This document shows, in pieces, positions 1 to 25,013 of a stretch of DNA of 64,000 bases; the stretch's first letter is position 1, and each line of letters opens with the position of its first letter. The notes under the pieces were generated by a model, which was not told where the DNA came from, ran no database searches, and was given only the letters and a program-made list of their open reading frames with translations. The DNA is taken from NCBI GenBank assembly GCA_000149265.1, contig CH003035.1:960065-1024064 (forward strand), in the 5' to 3' direction. A program made the translations under genes and the position numbers. Origin of the DNA: Ciona savignyi (lineage: Eukaryota > Chordata > Ascidiacea > Phlebobranchia > Cionidae).

Positions 1-558
1 TTTTAACTAAGTATCCTGTAACCATGTATTAAAATATTCAATATAAAATGCAAATTAGAGTGGTGGTGGTAAACAAACATACAAATAATGATTAAGAAAC
101 TCTTTTAGGAACTAGTGGCGCAACCGCCTACATTATGACACCATTTCCTTGTTGCTACATTATATGTATAAAATGTGATACAGTGAAATCTAACTACTAT
201 TGAACCTTGTTACTATGCCACTCTTGTTACTCTGCCACGTTTACAGTGCAGTATAATGTAGCTGACAAACCCTTCACTAGTATATCACTCTACTTCAGTC
301 CTGATAGGATAGTAACGAGATTTGACTGTATGTTAAAAAGCTTTGGAAAAGCTAATCAATATGGAACAATTTGTTTTTTTTAGTTAATCAACATATATTA
401 ATTTTTTTTAATTTTTAAGTATTTTTTTATTTTACAAGTTTTTTTATATATTTTTTTTACAAGTTTTTTTTATATATTCTCTTTACAAGTTTTTTTATAT
501 ATTTTTTTTACAAGTTTTTTTTATATATTTTTTTACAAGTTTTTTTATATATTTTTTG
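1..558. repeat. AT-rich intron 9 of muskelin with ~25-bp T-rich tandem repeat
   Basis: No exon is visible left of 583. About 410-560 is a tandem array of some six units of roughly 25 bp, each containing 'acaagtttttttatatat' with slippage in the T-run. The rest is unremarkable AT-rich DNA. The next muskelin exon must lie outside the window. Confidence 0.7.
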
Positions 559-582
559 TTAAATTGTTGCAATACACCATAC

Positions 583-10394
<9,812 letters not shown>

Positions 10395-11442
10395 TACAAC
10401 AAAATCTAATTCTTCTTTTTCCACACCTGAACTGTTGCTTGGACAGCAACCTCTTAAATGCAGAATTATGTTACTAAGTTTATGATGGATTTTTAAAACA
10501 CCTGTATTTAATTTTACGCTATTCACTATCCTATCCTACGTCTATACTATATTTTTACCGATTAGTCAATTTAAATCTGAATCACAGTTATCTACATAAA
10601 AAAGATGCGTCACATTAACTTTGTTGCATTAACAGAGAAAATGTAAACAGTACAGTATTACCGTAATTAAGAATGACAATCTTGCAATACTATCTAACAA
10701 AGTAGCAAAGATGACGTCACAATACGGCAGCGTTAAACTAGTACGGCAAATGAATAAAGCAGAGCTGGGGTTAAACGTTTTAAGGACTATCACATGCAAA
10801 AACATTAATGCTTATAAATAAGCACGTTGACTGCAAATTATTTTCTCATATTTAGACTGGATTTCAGACTGATTTTTTTGTACAAAAAGACGATAGCAAA
10901 TAAAATTGCATCAACCGTCGTAAGCGTTGTTACGGACGCCAATGATGCAGGATGTAAAAAAACTGAGCTCGCAGAAACAGATAAATATATATTTTCGGAA
11001 ATCGCAGGGAAATTCTATATTTGAGATTTTCAGCGAATTTAACCAACTTCTTCTACCAGAGCTGCAATTTTATTCGGTAGAGTCTCTTTGTACAAAAAAT
11101 AGTTAAACATGTTTTTCGTTGGAAAATCCATGCGAGGATGAACTCATGGGTCCTTGATTAACCAAATCAAACTTGTTACCCATGTCCAGTTAAAAAAAGT
11201 GTTGTTGCCTATGTTAAAACGTTGGGTATGATTCGTTTGACAGCTGACTATAAAGTGATCACCTATAATATTATGCATATTATCTTAGTTTGTGGCTAGT
11301 AAATCTCTCCCGGGTCACACACAACACTTGTAGCCTATTTTCAGTTGCGCAAAACTTATGTTTCGGGTAAATTAAAGTGTTTCGATTCATCGCTACAAAA
11401 TAAGATAAACCGGTTATTGCAAAGGCTACCTACACATTAGAC

Positions 11443-11930
11443 CAGCGGTTCCCAAACTGGGCGCCGCGGCGCCCTGGGGAGCCGCGAGACTTTGCCAGGG
11501 GCGCCACGAAAGCATGCGGAAGTGCTGCATTTATTTTTTTTTTCACAAAAAAACAGTACATGTGTGTTACACCAGTAAAACGTTAATTGGAGATGTTTGA
11601 GCCTGGTGTGCAACCCCATACACTGCTATACAGCATTCGTTTTACTTGTAAAATCCATTGTTCGGTGTTATTTGTCACTATTTGCTCAATAACATGGCAT
11701 TGTTTTCGAATAATGGTTTGTCAAATAACTGCTTTGCATAAATTGAATGTTCGTCACTTTAGTAGTTTAGTGAATAGTTTTAAAGAGTATGAATGGTTAT
11801 CCAAATGCATGCTATAGTCTGGATATATATACAATATATGCACTTTGAAAATTTTGGTTTTATTAAGGAGCCGCAAGGTTTAATAAGTTTACAAAAGGCG
11901 CCGCCAACAAAAAAAGTTTGGGAACCGCTG
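11443..11930. mobile_element. hAT-type MITE (488 bp) with exact 8-bp TSD
   Basis: Terminal inverted repeats CAGCGGTTCCCAAACT and AGTTTGGGAACCGCTG are typical of hAT elements. The 8-bp duplication CATTAGAC is exact (11435-11442 and 11931-11938). The left end has a GC-rich subterminal palindrome around GGCGCCGCGGCGCC. No transposase frame is present. It lies between muskelin and the fibrinogen-related gene. Confidence 0.92.
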
Positions 11931-12289
11931 CATTAGACAATAATTCCACATACACTTATTCTAACACATTGCACCTCAAGGCCTCAAGGGTGATCGAAAA
12001 AATGGTCACAACGGTTTAAATACAACCAAGGACAAAAAGGTACGGTCGACACGTGCGTCGACTATGCGGGATAGGCCTAATTCTGTTCATTGGTCCATAT
12101 ACAATGGACACAAACTTAGCACACAGCGCGTAATCGGGTCAGTGTCTTATAGGTCGCGTCAAATGCCCTGGCAGGCTACAACCCTGATAGGTTGATTCCG
12201 GTTAAAACTTTTTTGTGTCCATACATTCATTACAAATCGAGATATCGACAAACAGAATACCAACCGCTGAAAATGGAGAAAAACTGCAT

Positions 12290-12500
12290 TGCGAAGCGTG
12301 TTGCTATCTACTTGGTAGTCTTGGACGATGTACTTAGCAGACATTGTCTGAATCTAAACCTATAGTAATTAATGGTTTCTACCAAAAACAACGTACTGCA
12401 ATAGCGTCGGTAATTTGATGGTGGGCGCAAAGTGATCTGAAGATTGCCAATGTGATAACGTCCTTGTATTTTTCCAATCATAGAGTTAAATATATATTCA
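12290..12500 (+). repeat. tRNA-derived SINE, degenerate and 5'-truncated
   Basis: Matches the middle and 3' modules of the family ('gtagtcttggacgatgtac', 'gtactgcaatagcgtcggta', 'gtgatctgaagattgcca'), with several substitutions and a decayed tail. Confidence 0.65.
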
Positions 12501-14497
12501 TCTTGTAAAGCAAATAATAATTGCTGGGGGTTCTCGTATATCTTGTTTGCTTTTCTTTAATAGTTCATTATATATGTGGGCTCCTTTCGAAATCCAAAGG
12601 GAACGCATTTTTATGGGTTTTATTTTATTATCTGATTCACGCTTATGACAGGCATATCGGATCACTAGTTCATTAGCAAGAGCGAAATATCCAAACAAGT
12701 TGAAACTTTTAATAAACCTTAATGACATGCTCATAGCTAGCCTCGACCTAAAAAAAGAAAGGATTTATTACTCCAAATTGTTTAAAGGGTTAAAAATAAA
12801 TAACATAAATCGAAAAATGCGATTGGAATTAAAATACCCTAGTTTATCCCAGAAAATACCCAAAAACAGAATATACATAAGCTCCTAAATACACTATTAA
12901 CACGTGTAAGAGCTGGGCATTCGTATGGTCAATATGTTATTTTTAAATAGTGGTGGATAACACGTGGTTGACACTCCCGAATCTAAATTTTGATTTAAGG
13001 GATTTCCAAGAGTTAATTGGTCTAGTCTAGTCGTTATGTCTTTGTTCCTCGATCAATATATACTTTATGTCCCTTTAAAATTTGTAGATTGTCCGATCCT
13101 GTCTTATAAAGATAGCCATGAACAAAAAATATAGATGATTAAAATAACAAAAATGGGGCCACCGTTTAATTCATATTACTATAAATCTTACCTACTTTTA
13201 ACTTGATTCTTTATAAAAAAAATATGCTGTAGGTAAAGAAGACTGGTCACAAATAAAAGTGTGGTTTGGTTACCGAAAATTAATTACCGTTGCGTATAAG
13301 ACCTTTGCATATGTTTTTGATTGCCTTAAATTTATTTTTGCTAGAATATTAACATTGACAAGTGTCGGGTACCGCATCTAGTCGGGAAGTTGCAAGCCTA
13401 CATAACTCGTCCAACCTTCAGGCGAACGGTGACAAGTTCGAAACCGGCGTCAAGCTTGTCAATTGTGTTATTGGATAGGGGACAAAGCAGGCGTTATCTG
13501 AAATCGGCAAGTCAATGAGTTTAACAAAGCTATAGCAATATCTCTAACGTACCCTACTAATCTTTTATAACTTTGATAAACTGCCGACTGTAAAAATCCT
13601 TGCGTTCCCCATTGAGCGGAAACAATAAGTAGCCCAATTCCCATGCTACATGACTAAAATTTAAACTAATAAGTTAGTTTAAAAACAAATTTAGTTTAAT
13701 GGTTTAAAACGATATAGAATATAAGCTTTGTTATACAAAACTAAACTTATTTTACGAAATTATTGTTTTGTTTATTTCGTACGAAGCCAATATATGTTTT
13801 AAGTTAAAAGTTGCACCCGCGCTTTGATGTTCTTTTGTAGTCTCTTGAAACTCAGACGTAGCCGAATATCGCAGGTAGTTGCTATTTTACGTGAACCGAT
13901 TTCTCTCAAAACACATGAACGGATTCGGCTTGGATAAACATCCCTGACGCAGTTGTACTTGCCCTTGTGGTTTCTAGCACCATGGGGTGAATTTGGGCGA
14001 CCGACTGTTAATTATGCCACACCTATAGAAATAAACTACGATTTAAACCCGATGCGCCGTTAAATTTGTATCTAGTTTTAGATTACCAAAAGGCCAGTAA
14101 CAGCTATACACTGTTCAGTGATCGGTAGCGCAAATTTGGAATATTTCGCCTTTCCAGGCAATCCTGACGTAAGGTTAAATTGAATTAGTCGAAAAAATCA
14201 ATTTTATGTTGTAAGAACGAAGGAACGTGTGAAGACATATTATAATCATCAGTAAAAATGCCCGTCGGTTTCCTTAGTGACAGACGCATTAATAGAATCT
14301 TGACTCTTCGGCGCCCACCATCAGTTTGTCTCAAAGTGATAGGAGTAGTGATAAGGAATAAGTTATGAGTTTATAATAAGATGTAAATAACATTTAGCAC
14401 ACAATGGGAGTTGAGACTTTTGTAAATAGGACTGTTTAATAAGATATAGCATTTGTATAATCGATTTATTATTACAGAATATCGGTTGCACTACAAT

Positions 14498-17400
14498 ATG
14501 AATGTTGTCCGATATCGAATTTACACCGTAGTTGTGCTGATCTGTTCATGGCGCATTTACGGAAAAGCTCAGAACTTGGAAAGAAATGGTTTTGCCGAAT
14601 CAGCAGCTAGTTCCTGTTCAATGAAAGTGGGCAAAATGTGCAACGAAGACGGTTCCTGCCAGTACAAGGTTAATGTACCTTCGTTTGATATTGTCGGTCC
14701 TTTGGCTACCATGGCAGGTGCGGGAAATAGCGGACCAAACTGCGATAATTTTACCAAGAGCCTTGAAGTTTTGAAAGTGAATCAGGCTCAATTGATGCAA
14801 CAAAATGAGAGATTGATGCTCACTGTCACAAATGATTTGAGTACACTTGAGAGCCGAATTTCACAAAATATGAAAGTTTTATCAAACAGTGTACGCTCTC
14901 TTGAGACCGCACACAACGAAAGCAGCGCCGTTCGATCAAGAGATAACGATCGATTACCTGAGAGAAGCGACCCTGACCAAGATTCAATTGAACTCTTAGT
15001 CCGCATGGGAAAGCTAACGACACCCAAACCGAGTACAAACTTCAGAAGAAGTGATGACCTTGTTAGAGACCAGGGACCTGATTTTCAAAGAATGTTTTCC
15101 GAATTGAGAGATTTTATGTTAGAGTCGCTTCAGGGAATGGAAAATAAAGTAACGGCAAAGATTGAAGCGTTGTCACTGTCGTGTACTGGACAGGGGAAAA
15201 GTATTACCACCTCAGGTTTGTTATGCTCCTCCTTATATTTCTCTCCTAACAAAACATAAATATACAGAACATGTGCATATGCAATAAAAACATATTCCCA
15301 AGCAACTAAAACCCCATCAGTCGAATAATTCTTATAAAATGCTTTTCCAATATTATTTACTACATAAACAGTCGATCAGTGACTATTCCCGTTTTTCCCG
15401 TTTTCCCAACAAATTTTTTTTAAAATAGTCCTGATTTATGTTTTCATCGTGAAAACAAAAAATTAAACTAAACTAAACTAGTGTAGTGGTGGTCATAGCC
15501 TTCCATAATAACACTGCGTTTTACAAATACTACACAGAAGTTCAATCAACAGAAGACACTGATGACGACGAAAATGACACGCTGCCATCATCCGATGAGG
15601 TAAACATTGAACTTAATAAACTTTTTATTTAACTAAGAGAATCCAGCAAGTTACATGCGTTATTATTGTATGACAATTTTGGCATTTTCTTTTGTTTAAA
15701 AAGCATTGAATATTACATTTATATTGTAGAATGAATTTAAGACCAAGGGACCACAGATGATGCTGTGTAAAACGTGCTGCGAACGAGTTTCATTTGCTGA
15801 ATACACAAGAGCACAAGACGAAAGTGACGAAGTAAGTTGGTAATTCGGCCAGAAAAGACAAATGTTATGTGAACCTTTATTTTGTTACCAATACGCTATT
15901 GAATCTTAGTAAATATATCTGACTGGGGTAAAATGGTGGATAGTAGGCGCGTGTGCTTAGAGCTGCTGTACTAAATATTTTAAAACCATACAATTTTTAA
16001 TTTTTCCTGATCCTATGTCGTAATTTGATTCGTTTGACATTTTTTAATACTGGGGCAAAAATGAATAAACTAAACTAAAACTAAATTTGACAGCAAGAAG
16101 ACGCTTTGCCGGAGTATACCACTGGACAAACGATTAGTGTGGAACGATTCGAACAAGAGAGTCAAGGTAAAAAGAATGGGAGCTTATATCGTTTGTAATA
16201 TGACTGACATATTTTAAAAATGTTAATAATATTATACATGAGTTGCAAAATTATCCAACTTAAATTGAGATAAAAATATAATTATTTCTAATGAACTAAC
16301 TTATATAATGAAAACGCCCAAGATTTGATAAACAAATTTCTTGACTGTAAAAAATATATAGATTGTATAATTGTCTTGTTGTGAGATAAAAGGTGTTGAC
16401 TAAACCATTATTTTATAGAAATTCCAATCATTACAAATACATCGGTTTCGGATACCATCGGCTCATCAGTTAGAGATGCGAATGTAACTGTGCTTGAAGA
16501 AGGGTCCGCTTTAAACCCACCCGACGACTCAGACGTCCAAGAAGAAGTTGCCAACAGGACAATATTGGAAAGGATCTATCAAACTACAGTCATGCGCCAA
16601 ATAACCACGCCAGTGCCGAGTCAAGTTACAGAAAGTATGCGCTTTATTAAATACTTTACGTGAAGGAAAATTTAATCTCGCGTAAATCGTAAGAAATGAT
16701 AATATTGTTCTCACGGGAATTATCATTGTTGTGTACGAAATTAAACACGTTGTTTCGTCACAGGGCTGCCGTATGACTGTGCTGAGTTGTACACGCGGGG
16801 TAACAGAACGAACGGAATCTATGAGATCAAACCTAATACCGATGAAACGTGGATGGTATATTGCGACATGGAAACGGCAGGAGGTGGTTGGACGGTTATA
16901 CAGAAAAGGTAAAAAACAACTTTAAATATTGTAATCTTGGCGAAATAAACTTCATTCTCTAACAAAACTTGTTTCTTATTTTTAGAGTTGACGGCGAAGA
17001 GAATTTTTCAAGAAATTGGAAAGCCTATAAGAATGGCTTTGGTGACAAAAACAAGGATCACTGGATTGGTTTGGAGCGCATGCACCACCTCACTACAAGT
17101 AATAAGTAAGTGTTCCATAATATAACTGTGTGCTTGCTTTTTCCTGGTCCCAATACATTTTTAATATTCCTAATTGTAAAACAAAATATTAGACCTATAT
17201 TATAAAGTACTGAGAAACAAAATACTAAATTTAGTATAATTAGTCGATTAAAACACGAAGCAGGGCCCTTGATAACAATTCGAAAAACAGTAAAAACGGC
17301 AAAAAGGGCAGTCGTTAAAACACGTATAAAAAACAAATTTACTAGCCTCAAGTGTTCCAATAATTGTCATTGTTCTCTAACCTGATATTATCCTTGCTAG

Positions 17401-18160
17401 GCAAAATTCATAGAAATGCTTTAATGTAATTTCAGGAGCAGACGATTGAAACTCCGGATAGATTTGATAGACTGGGATGACGTGAATCATTACGCTGAAT
17501 ATGAGACTTTTAGAGTTCGAGGTGAAGGAAAGAACTATCAACTGATTGCAAAGAAATTCAGCGGGACTGCTGGCGACGCATTAAACTATGGGTAAGTTGC
17601 ATTAGTTGCAGGTGGTGTCCCTTAATGAACACCACCTACAACTCTTTATTAAGGGACACCGTTCATTAAGGGGCACTAGTTGTGGGTCATTGTAACGAAA
17701 AGCTCACGCTTCGTTCATTCGGTAAAGTATAATTATGAAAGGAACATTGGTTAACTTAATACATCAATTAAAATGTTTTGTTTATCTCATAAATATTGTT
17801 TTATGCTGCGAGATATAAAATACGATTGGCATTTAAAAAATGATTGTCTCTCAATTGATGAATATTTACAGGGAAAACTACAACCATAACATGCAAGCAT
17901 TCACTACATTCGATCGTGACAACGATGGCTATGCTCTTGGAAATTGTGGTCGTTACTACCGTTCGGGCTGGTGGTTCAACGCCTGTTTTGCCGCCAACTT
18001 AAACGGAAATTATTACACCGGCCCGTACAGAGGTGTTCAAAATGGCATCTACTGGGGTACATGGTACAAACTTTCGGACTCCAGAAGCAATGCTCGATAT
18101 TCATTCAAATACGTTGATATGAAAGTACGACCATTGAACTTTGAAGCTTCCACGGTATAG
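14498..18160 (+). CDS. Secreted fibrinogen-related protein (C-terminal FReD domain)
   Basis: Nine exons: 14498-15215, 15538-15599, 15730-15831, 16094-16166, 16419-16634, 16764-16908, 16986-17105, 17436-17591 and 17872-18160 (TAG stop). Phases agree throughout, giving 626 residues. The N-terminus (MNVVRYR then [11 protein letters not shown]) is a likely signal peptide. Residues ~85-155 look like a coiled coil, and residues ~240-390 form an acidic, Ser/Thr-rich stalk with N-glycosylation sequons. Residues ~391-626 are a complete fibrinogen C-terminal domain: [37 protein letters not shown], the calcium-loop motif [26 protein letters not shown] and [11 protein letters not shown]. Angiopoietins, angiopoietin-like proteins, ficolins and tenascins share this domain. 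The coiled coil plus FReD layout is angiopoietin-like, but orthology cannot be assigned. I chose Met 14498 over the in-frame Met at 14453 because 'ttattattacag' at about 14466-14476 looks like a splice or trans-splice acceptor. AATAAA is at 18217-18222. Confidence 0.93.
16035..16085 (-). repeat. Dispersed repeat family B, terminal fragment
   Basis: Carries the family's 'tttagtttagtttattcatt' / 'gccccagtattaaaaaatg' terminus in reverse, as at 33837-34013 and 48430-48607. It lies in an intron of the fibrinogen-related gene. Related sequence is also at 15370-15480 (minus) and 17270-17335. Confidence 0.55.
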
Positions 18161-18239
18161 ATGCCAACAGTCGAATGACTTTTTGATTGTACTTTATCGG
18201 TTGCAGGTCGTACACAAATAAATACACATGTGTAGTTTT

Positions 18240-19200
18240 ATATTGATATAACTAAATAAAACTGATGTTATACCAAATTTGATCATTAGCCTATTGTAAC
18301 GTTAGGAACACCAGGTTGACCGTGTGACTGTCATGTTTTTGTAAACAAAATAATTAAAGTTTTGAAACCCCTAAAAATATAGTCAGGGGTTTAAAAAATA
18401 TTCAGGTTTAAAAAAATAGAGTAATATGACTGAGAATCGGTGCAATAGCTTAAAATATAGTCAGGGGCCTAGGGCCTACTACAAGATCCTACATCATAGC
18501 TAAGAGCCGGTATACCAAGGGTGTACACTTAGAACTTCTAAACAAAGAAGTCATTAAATAACAGTAAGCCCTGTCCAATCGTTTACATTGCAGCACAGCG
18601 TGTTTTGGTATAGCTTCATGAAATAAAATGTTTAAAATCTGTAACATTATCGATTATCCTCTACAAATTAAGACTTTATCCGAAAAATATGAAGAAAAAT
18701 GTTGACTATTTTTAAATAAATAAGTTTAATTGAGTGAAAACGAGCGTATTATTGCAAAGAAACAAGAATCTAGTCTAGACAACGGATGCCCGATTATTTA
18801 ACCTGGTAGTTTCGCATAATACCAAAAAATAAACTGTTTCGTTGTTTTCTGGTTTTAAACTACTAACCTTGAAATCCGATTGTGAAATTGTGCAATTCAG
18901 CCATCAATACAATTGGCCTACGTAAGGTTTAAACGCAAACCTAACTGAAAACGACATCATTTTTATAAATAATACCATTTCATCAGGAAAAACGAATTCG
19001 TCATACGACCATACGTTTCTTTTTATTAATATTTAATCCAATAAAACCCTGGATTTAAGTAACTTAAATCATTGATCGAAGAGGCGACAAGACTGGTAAA
19101 AGTTTCGCTCTGTTCGCTCGCTGTTCGTCTGACTGTCCGAGCCATTTTGGCTAATTTTACTGTCCACTAAGTTAAAATGGCGACTGTATTTATCTATCTT
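18240..19200. other. Convergent intergenic region
   Basis: This lies between the 3' ends of the fibrinogen-related gene (plus) and ATP synthase gamma (minus). A minus-strand AATAAA at 19207-19202 could serve ATP synthase gamma, about 90 nt after its stop. No other gene, RNA or clear repeat is visible. Confidence 0.55.
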
Positions 19201-19297
19201 TTTTATTTCAATCAAACGACCAGTCTTATTATTTGTAAATTTTACTTTGGGCTATTGGAACAAAATACATATTGGGCACGAATAGTGAATATTAAGC

Positions 19298-22587
<3,290 letters not shown>

Positions 22588-23467
22588 TTTTAGTTTATCG
22601 CCGTTGTTATTATTACAAAACAAAATATTTACCAAACTTTGCCCTAAAATATTCTTAATATTGGTTAAATTTTAGGGATAAGCATAATGCAGATGGTCTA
22701 TATTGGAACCTATAAAGCCAAACACGCCAGAATAGCTGTTACAGCCTTCTAGTTGCCCCATTGACATAAAAAAAAAATTTCCGAAATTAATGTTGTCCAG
22801 ATAAACTTTTTTGTAAATACTATACACATCAGAAATCAGTTTTTTGTGCTAATGATTTACTATAATACACAACTTTCAGATCAAACATAAAAATCCAATC
22901 GCAAGTATTAATCGAATTCTATCAAAATACCATGGCTTACGTGGTTTTTAATATTAACTATTAAGAGACATAAGAGTAACAGCTTTAATTTATTTTAATT
23001 TAACTGATAAAGGAACGGTCTATTTACTTTATTAATACGTCGCATTATATTACGCTTCAATTCAATATAAAAAAGTCCGCACGCAACGTTAGAAATTAAA
23101 CGGTAAAAAATTAAAATTATGCTACCGGCACAACTACTCCAGTTGTAAGATTCTGCTGTCACAAGTGACCTTTCGCATAGTTAAATCCTATAAGAGGTAA
23201 TAGCAACTACCTTTTATAGTAACAAATATTCAACTTAAGATTCAAGATTTTTATTCGGCCAACAAGATATTTTAACAATAATAACAATTGCCGTTTAAAG
23301 GAAATTAAGAAAAGAAAAACACAAATAGTGTCACGATATCAACTTACTAAACGGGTTTTGATAAAAAATAAAAAAGTAGTTTATACATTTTCATTGGTTG
23401 AACTAATTTGGTTTTTATTACAGTGTGTGCGGCAATATGTGATGTAACTTTTTCTGTCGATCTGTTT

Positions 23468-23716
23468 TTATTCGAAAGGTTGCAGGTGCGAAACTGGTCG
23501 CTAGCTAGTCGGTAGTGTCCTTGGGCAAGGTACTTTACGGACATTTCCTGAACCCAGCGGATTAATTGGTCTACCAAACTGAAGGAACGTGTCTATCATA
23601 TACAACACACTACAATAGCTCCGGTAACCCGACGATGGGCGCGAGGTGATCTGACGATTGCCCGTGTGATAACCCCCTTGGTTTTCCCATTCACGGGGAT
23701 AAAGATAACTATCCTA
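23468..23716 (+). repeat. tRNA-derived SINE, slightly 5'-truncated
   Basis: Contains the B-box-like 'ggttgcaggtgcgaaactgg', the middle 'gtccttgggcaaggtacttt' and 'ctacaatagctccggtaacc', and the tail 'cccattcacggggataaaga'. The A-box part of the tRNA-like head is missing or degraded. Confidence 0.85.
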
Positions 23717-24715
23717 TCCTAACTTTGCGAAAGGATCAATCGGAACATGGTTTGAATGGTGAAGATCGCAATTGGAACTTTTTGGGCCACAAAATGCCAC
23801 ATTCTAACAAATGAAAAATATGAAATCTTCACGCAGTAGCCTAAAAGTGACATAAAAGAAGTCATGTCGCTCACATGACCGCTTTGTGATATGTCAATGC
23901 GTAAAAGTGAAATAAAAGACGCCTCCAGTGCACGCGATAAGAAAATTGATAGTTAGCATTATTTCAGATTATAGGCCTACCAATTGCAAATATATGATCT
24001 TAAAAATTGCAAAACTACAAACAATTTAATTCAAATTAAACCAATTCTATCTCTGACGTTCTTTAAAATCATGTATAGGCTACTTTTAAAAGCAAACTAG
24101 TGTTAGGCCCAACGGGCTTGAATTGTCAGTAATAAATGAAGTGTTTTTCTTCGGGTTGTTGCGCTTATTCCAAACACCATAAAGTTCAAAACATCTCCGA
24201 AATAGCAAATATTACATTATATAGCACTGACTACAAGACTAATTTACAAACTGATTAACTCATAATGCACACTTAGTTAAAACTAATTACTCTAATTCTA
24301 TTTTACGGCCAACAACGGCATACTTTGTTATGCATATTTTTCATAATTAACAGACACGAGCATTACACTTACAAATTAGTTTGGGAATTACCAAAATTAA
24401 TAATTTAGTCGCTGTAAAAACATAACCTATGATCCTACTTATTTCAGGGTTGAAATAAAACGAGTAAACCAAGGAGACAGATTTCTTATTTCGTGGGCCG
24501 TAGTTTGAATACCAAACTCTTGCAACTTTTCACCATTGACATAGAATTTCCTTTCATTAATTTTGGTTGAAACTAACGGGCGATTTTTTCTCTAAGCTCC
24601 ACGCCAAATAATGATTAATAAGCAAAGATGCCTAACAAAAAAATTAATTGAGATCTATATTCCAAAACCAATAGTGTTTTTAGAATATGATATTTATTTT
24701 TAAAGCCCGTAAATA

Positions 24716-24870
24716 GGAAAACGCGAAAGGCGTGTTATCACATGGGCAACCGTCAGATTACGTCGCTAATACATCAAAAGCGTTGGGGGTTAACACACGG
24801 ACAACAGTCAGATCACCTCGCGCCAACTGTAGGGTTACCGAAACTATTGCAGTGTGTTTTAGGCTATATG
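24716..24870 (-). repeat. tRNA-derived SINE, two adjoining 3' fragments
   Basis: The 3' module appears twice in succession on the minus strand: 'cgtaatctgacggttgccca' and 'ggtgatctgactgttgtccg'. This suggests one copy inserted beside or into another. Confidence 0.65.
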
Positions 24871-25013
24871 TTAAAACATTGCTATGATTTTGTTTACGGA
24901 CACAATCAGATGGCGGTATTGATACCACAACTTTTTGATTGACAATCCGAGGCATTGCCATATGAGATCACTCAAAATTTATTACAATACAAAATTACTA
25001 AAATAAAATTTCA

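Larger units (their letters stand above)
10527..14440. other. Intergenic region between muskelin and the fibrinogen-related gene
   Basis: Divergent promoters of the two genes should lie here. Apart from the hAT MITE (11443-11930) and a degenerate SINE (about 12290-12500), I see no exon with conserved coding content. Short frames at 10827-11024 and 12498-12734 have no recognisable domain or splice context. Confidence 0.6.
22600..24960. other. Intergenic region between ATP synthase gamma and MRPS25
   Basis: No conserved coding sequence is visible. It holds the ATP synthase gamma promoter side, a SINE at 23468-23716 (plus) and SINE fragments at 24716-24870 (minus). The remaining sequence is AT-rich without obvious structure. 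Confidence 0.6.

Noticed and set aside
11450-11510. GC-rich block that could be a CpG-island promoter
   Set aside because: It is the subterminal palindrome of the hAT MITE 11443-11930.
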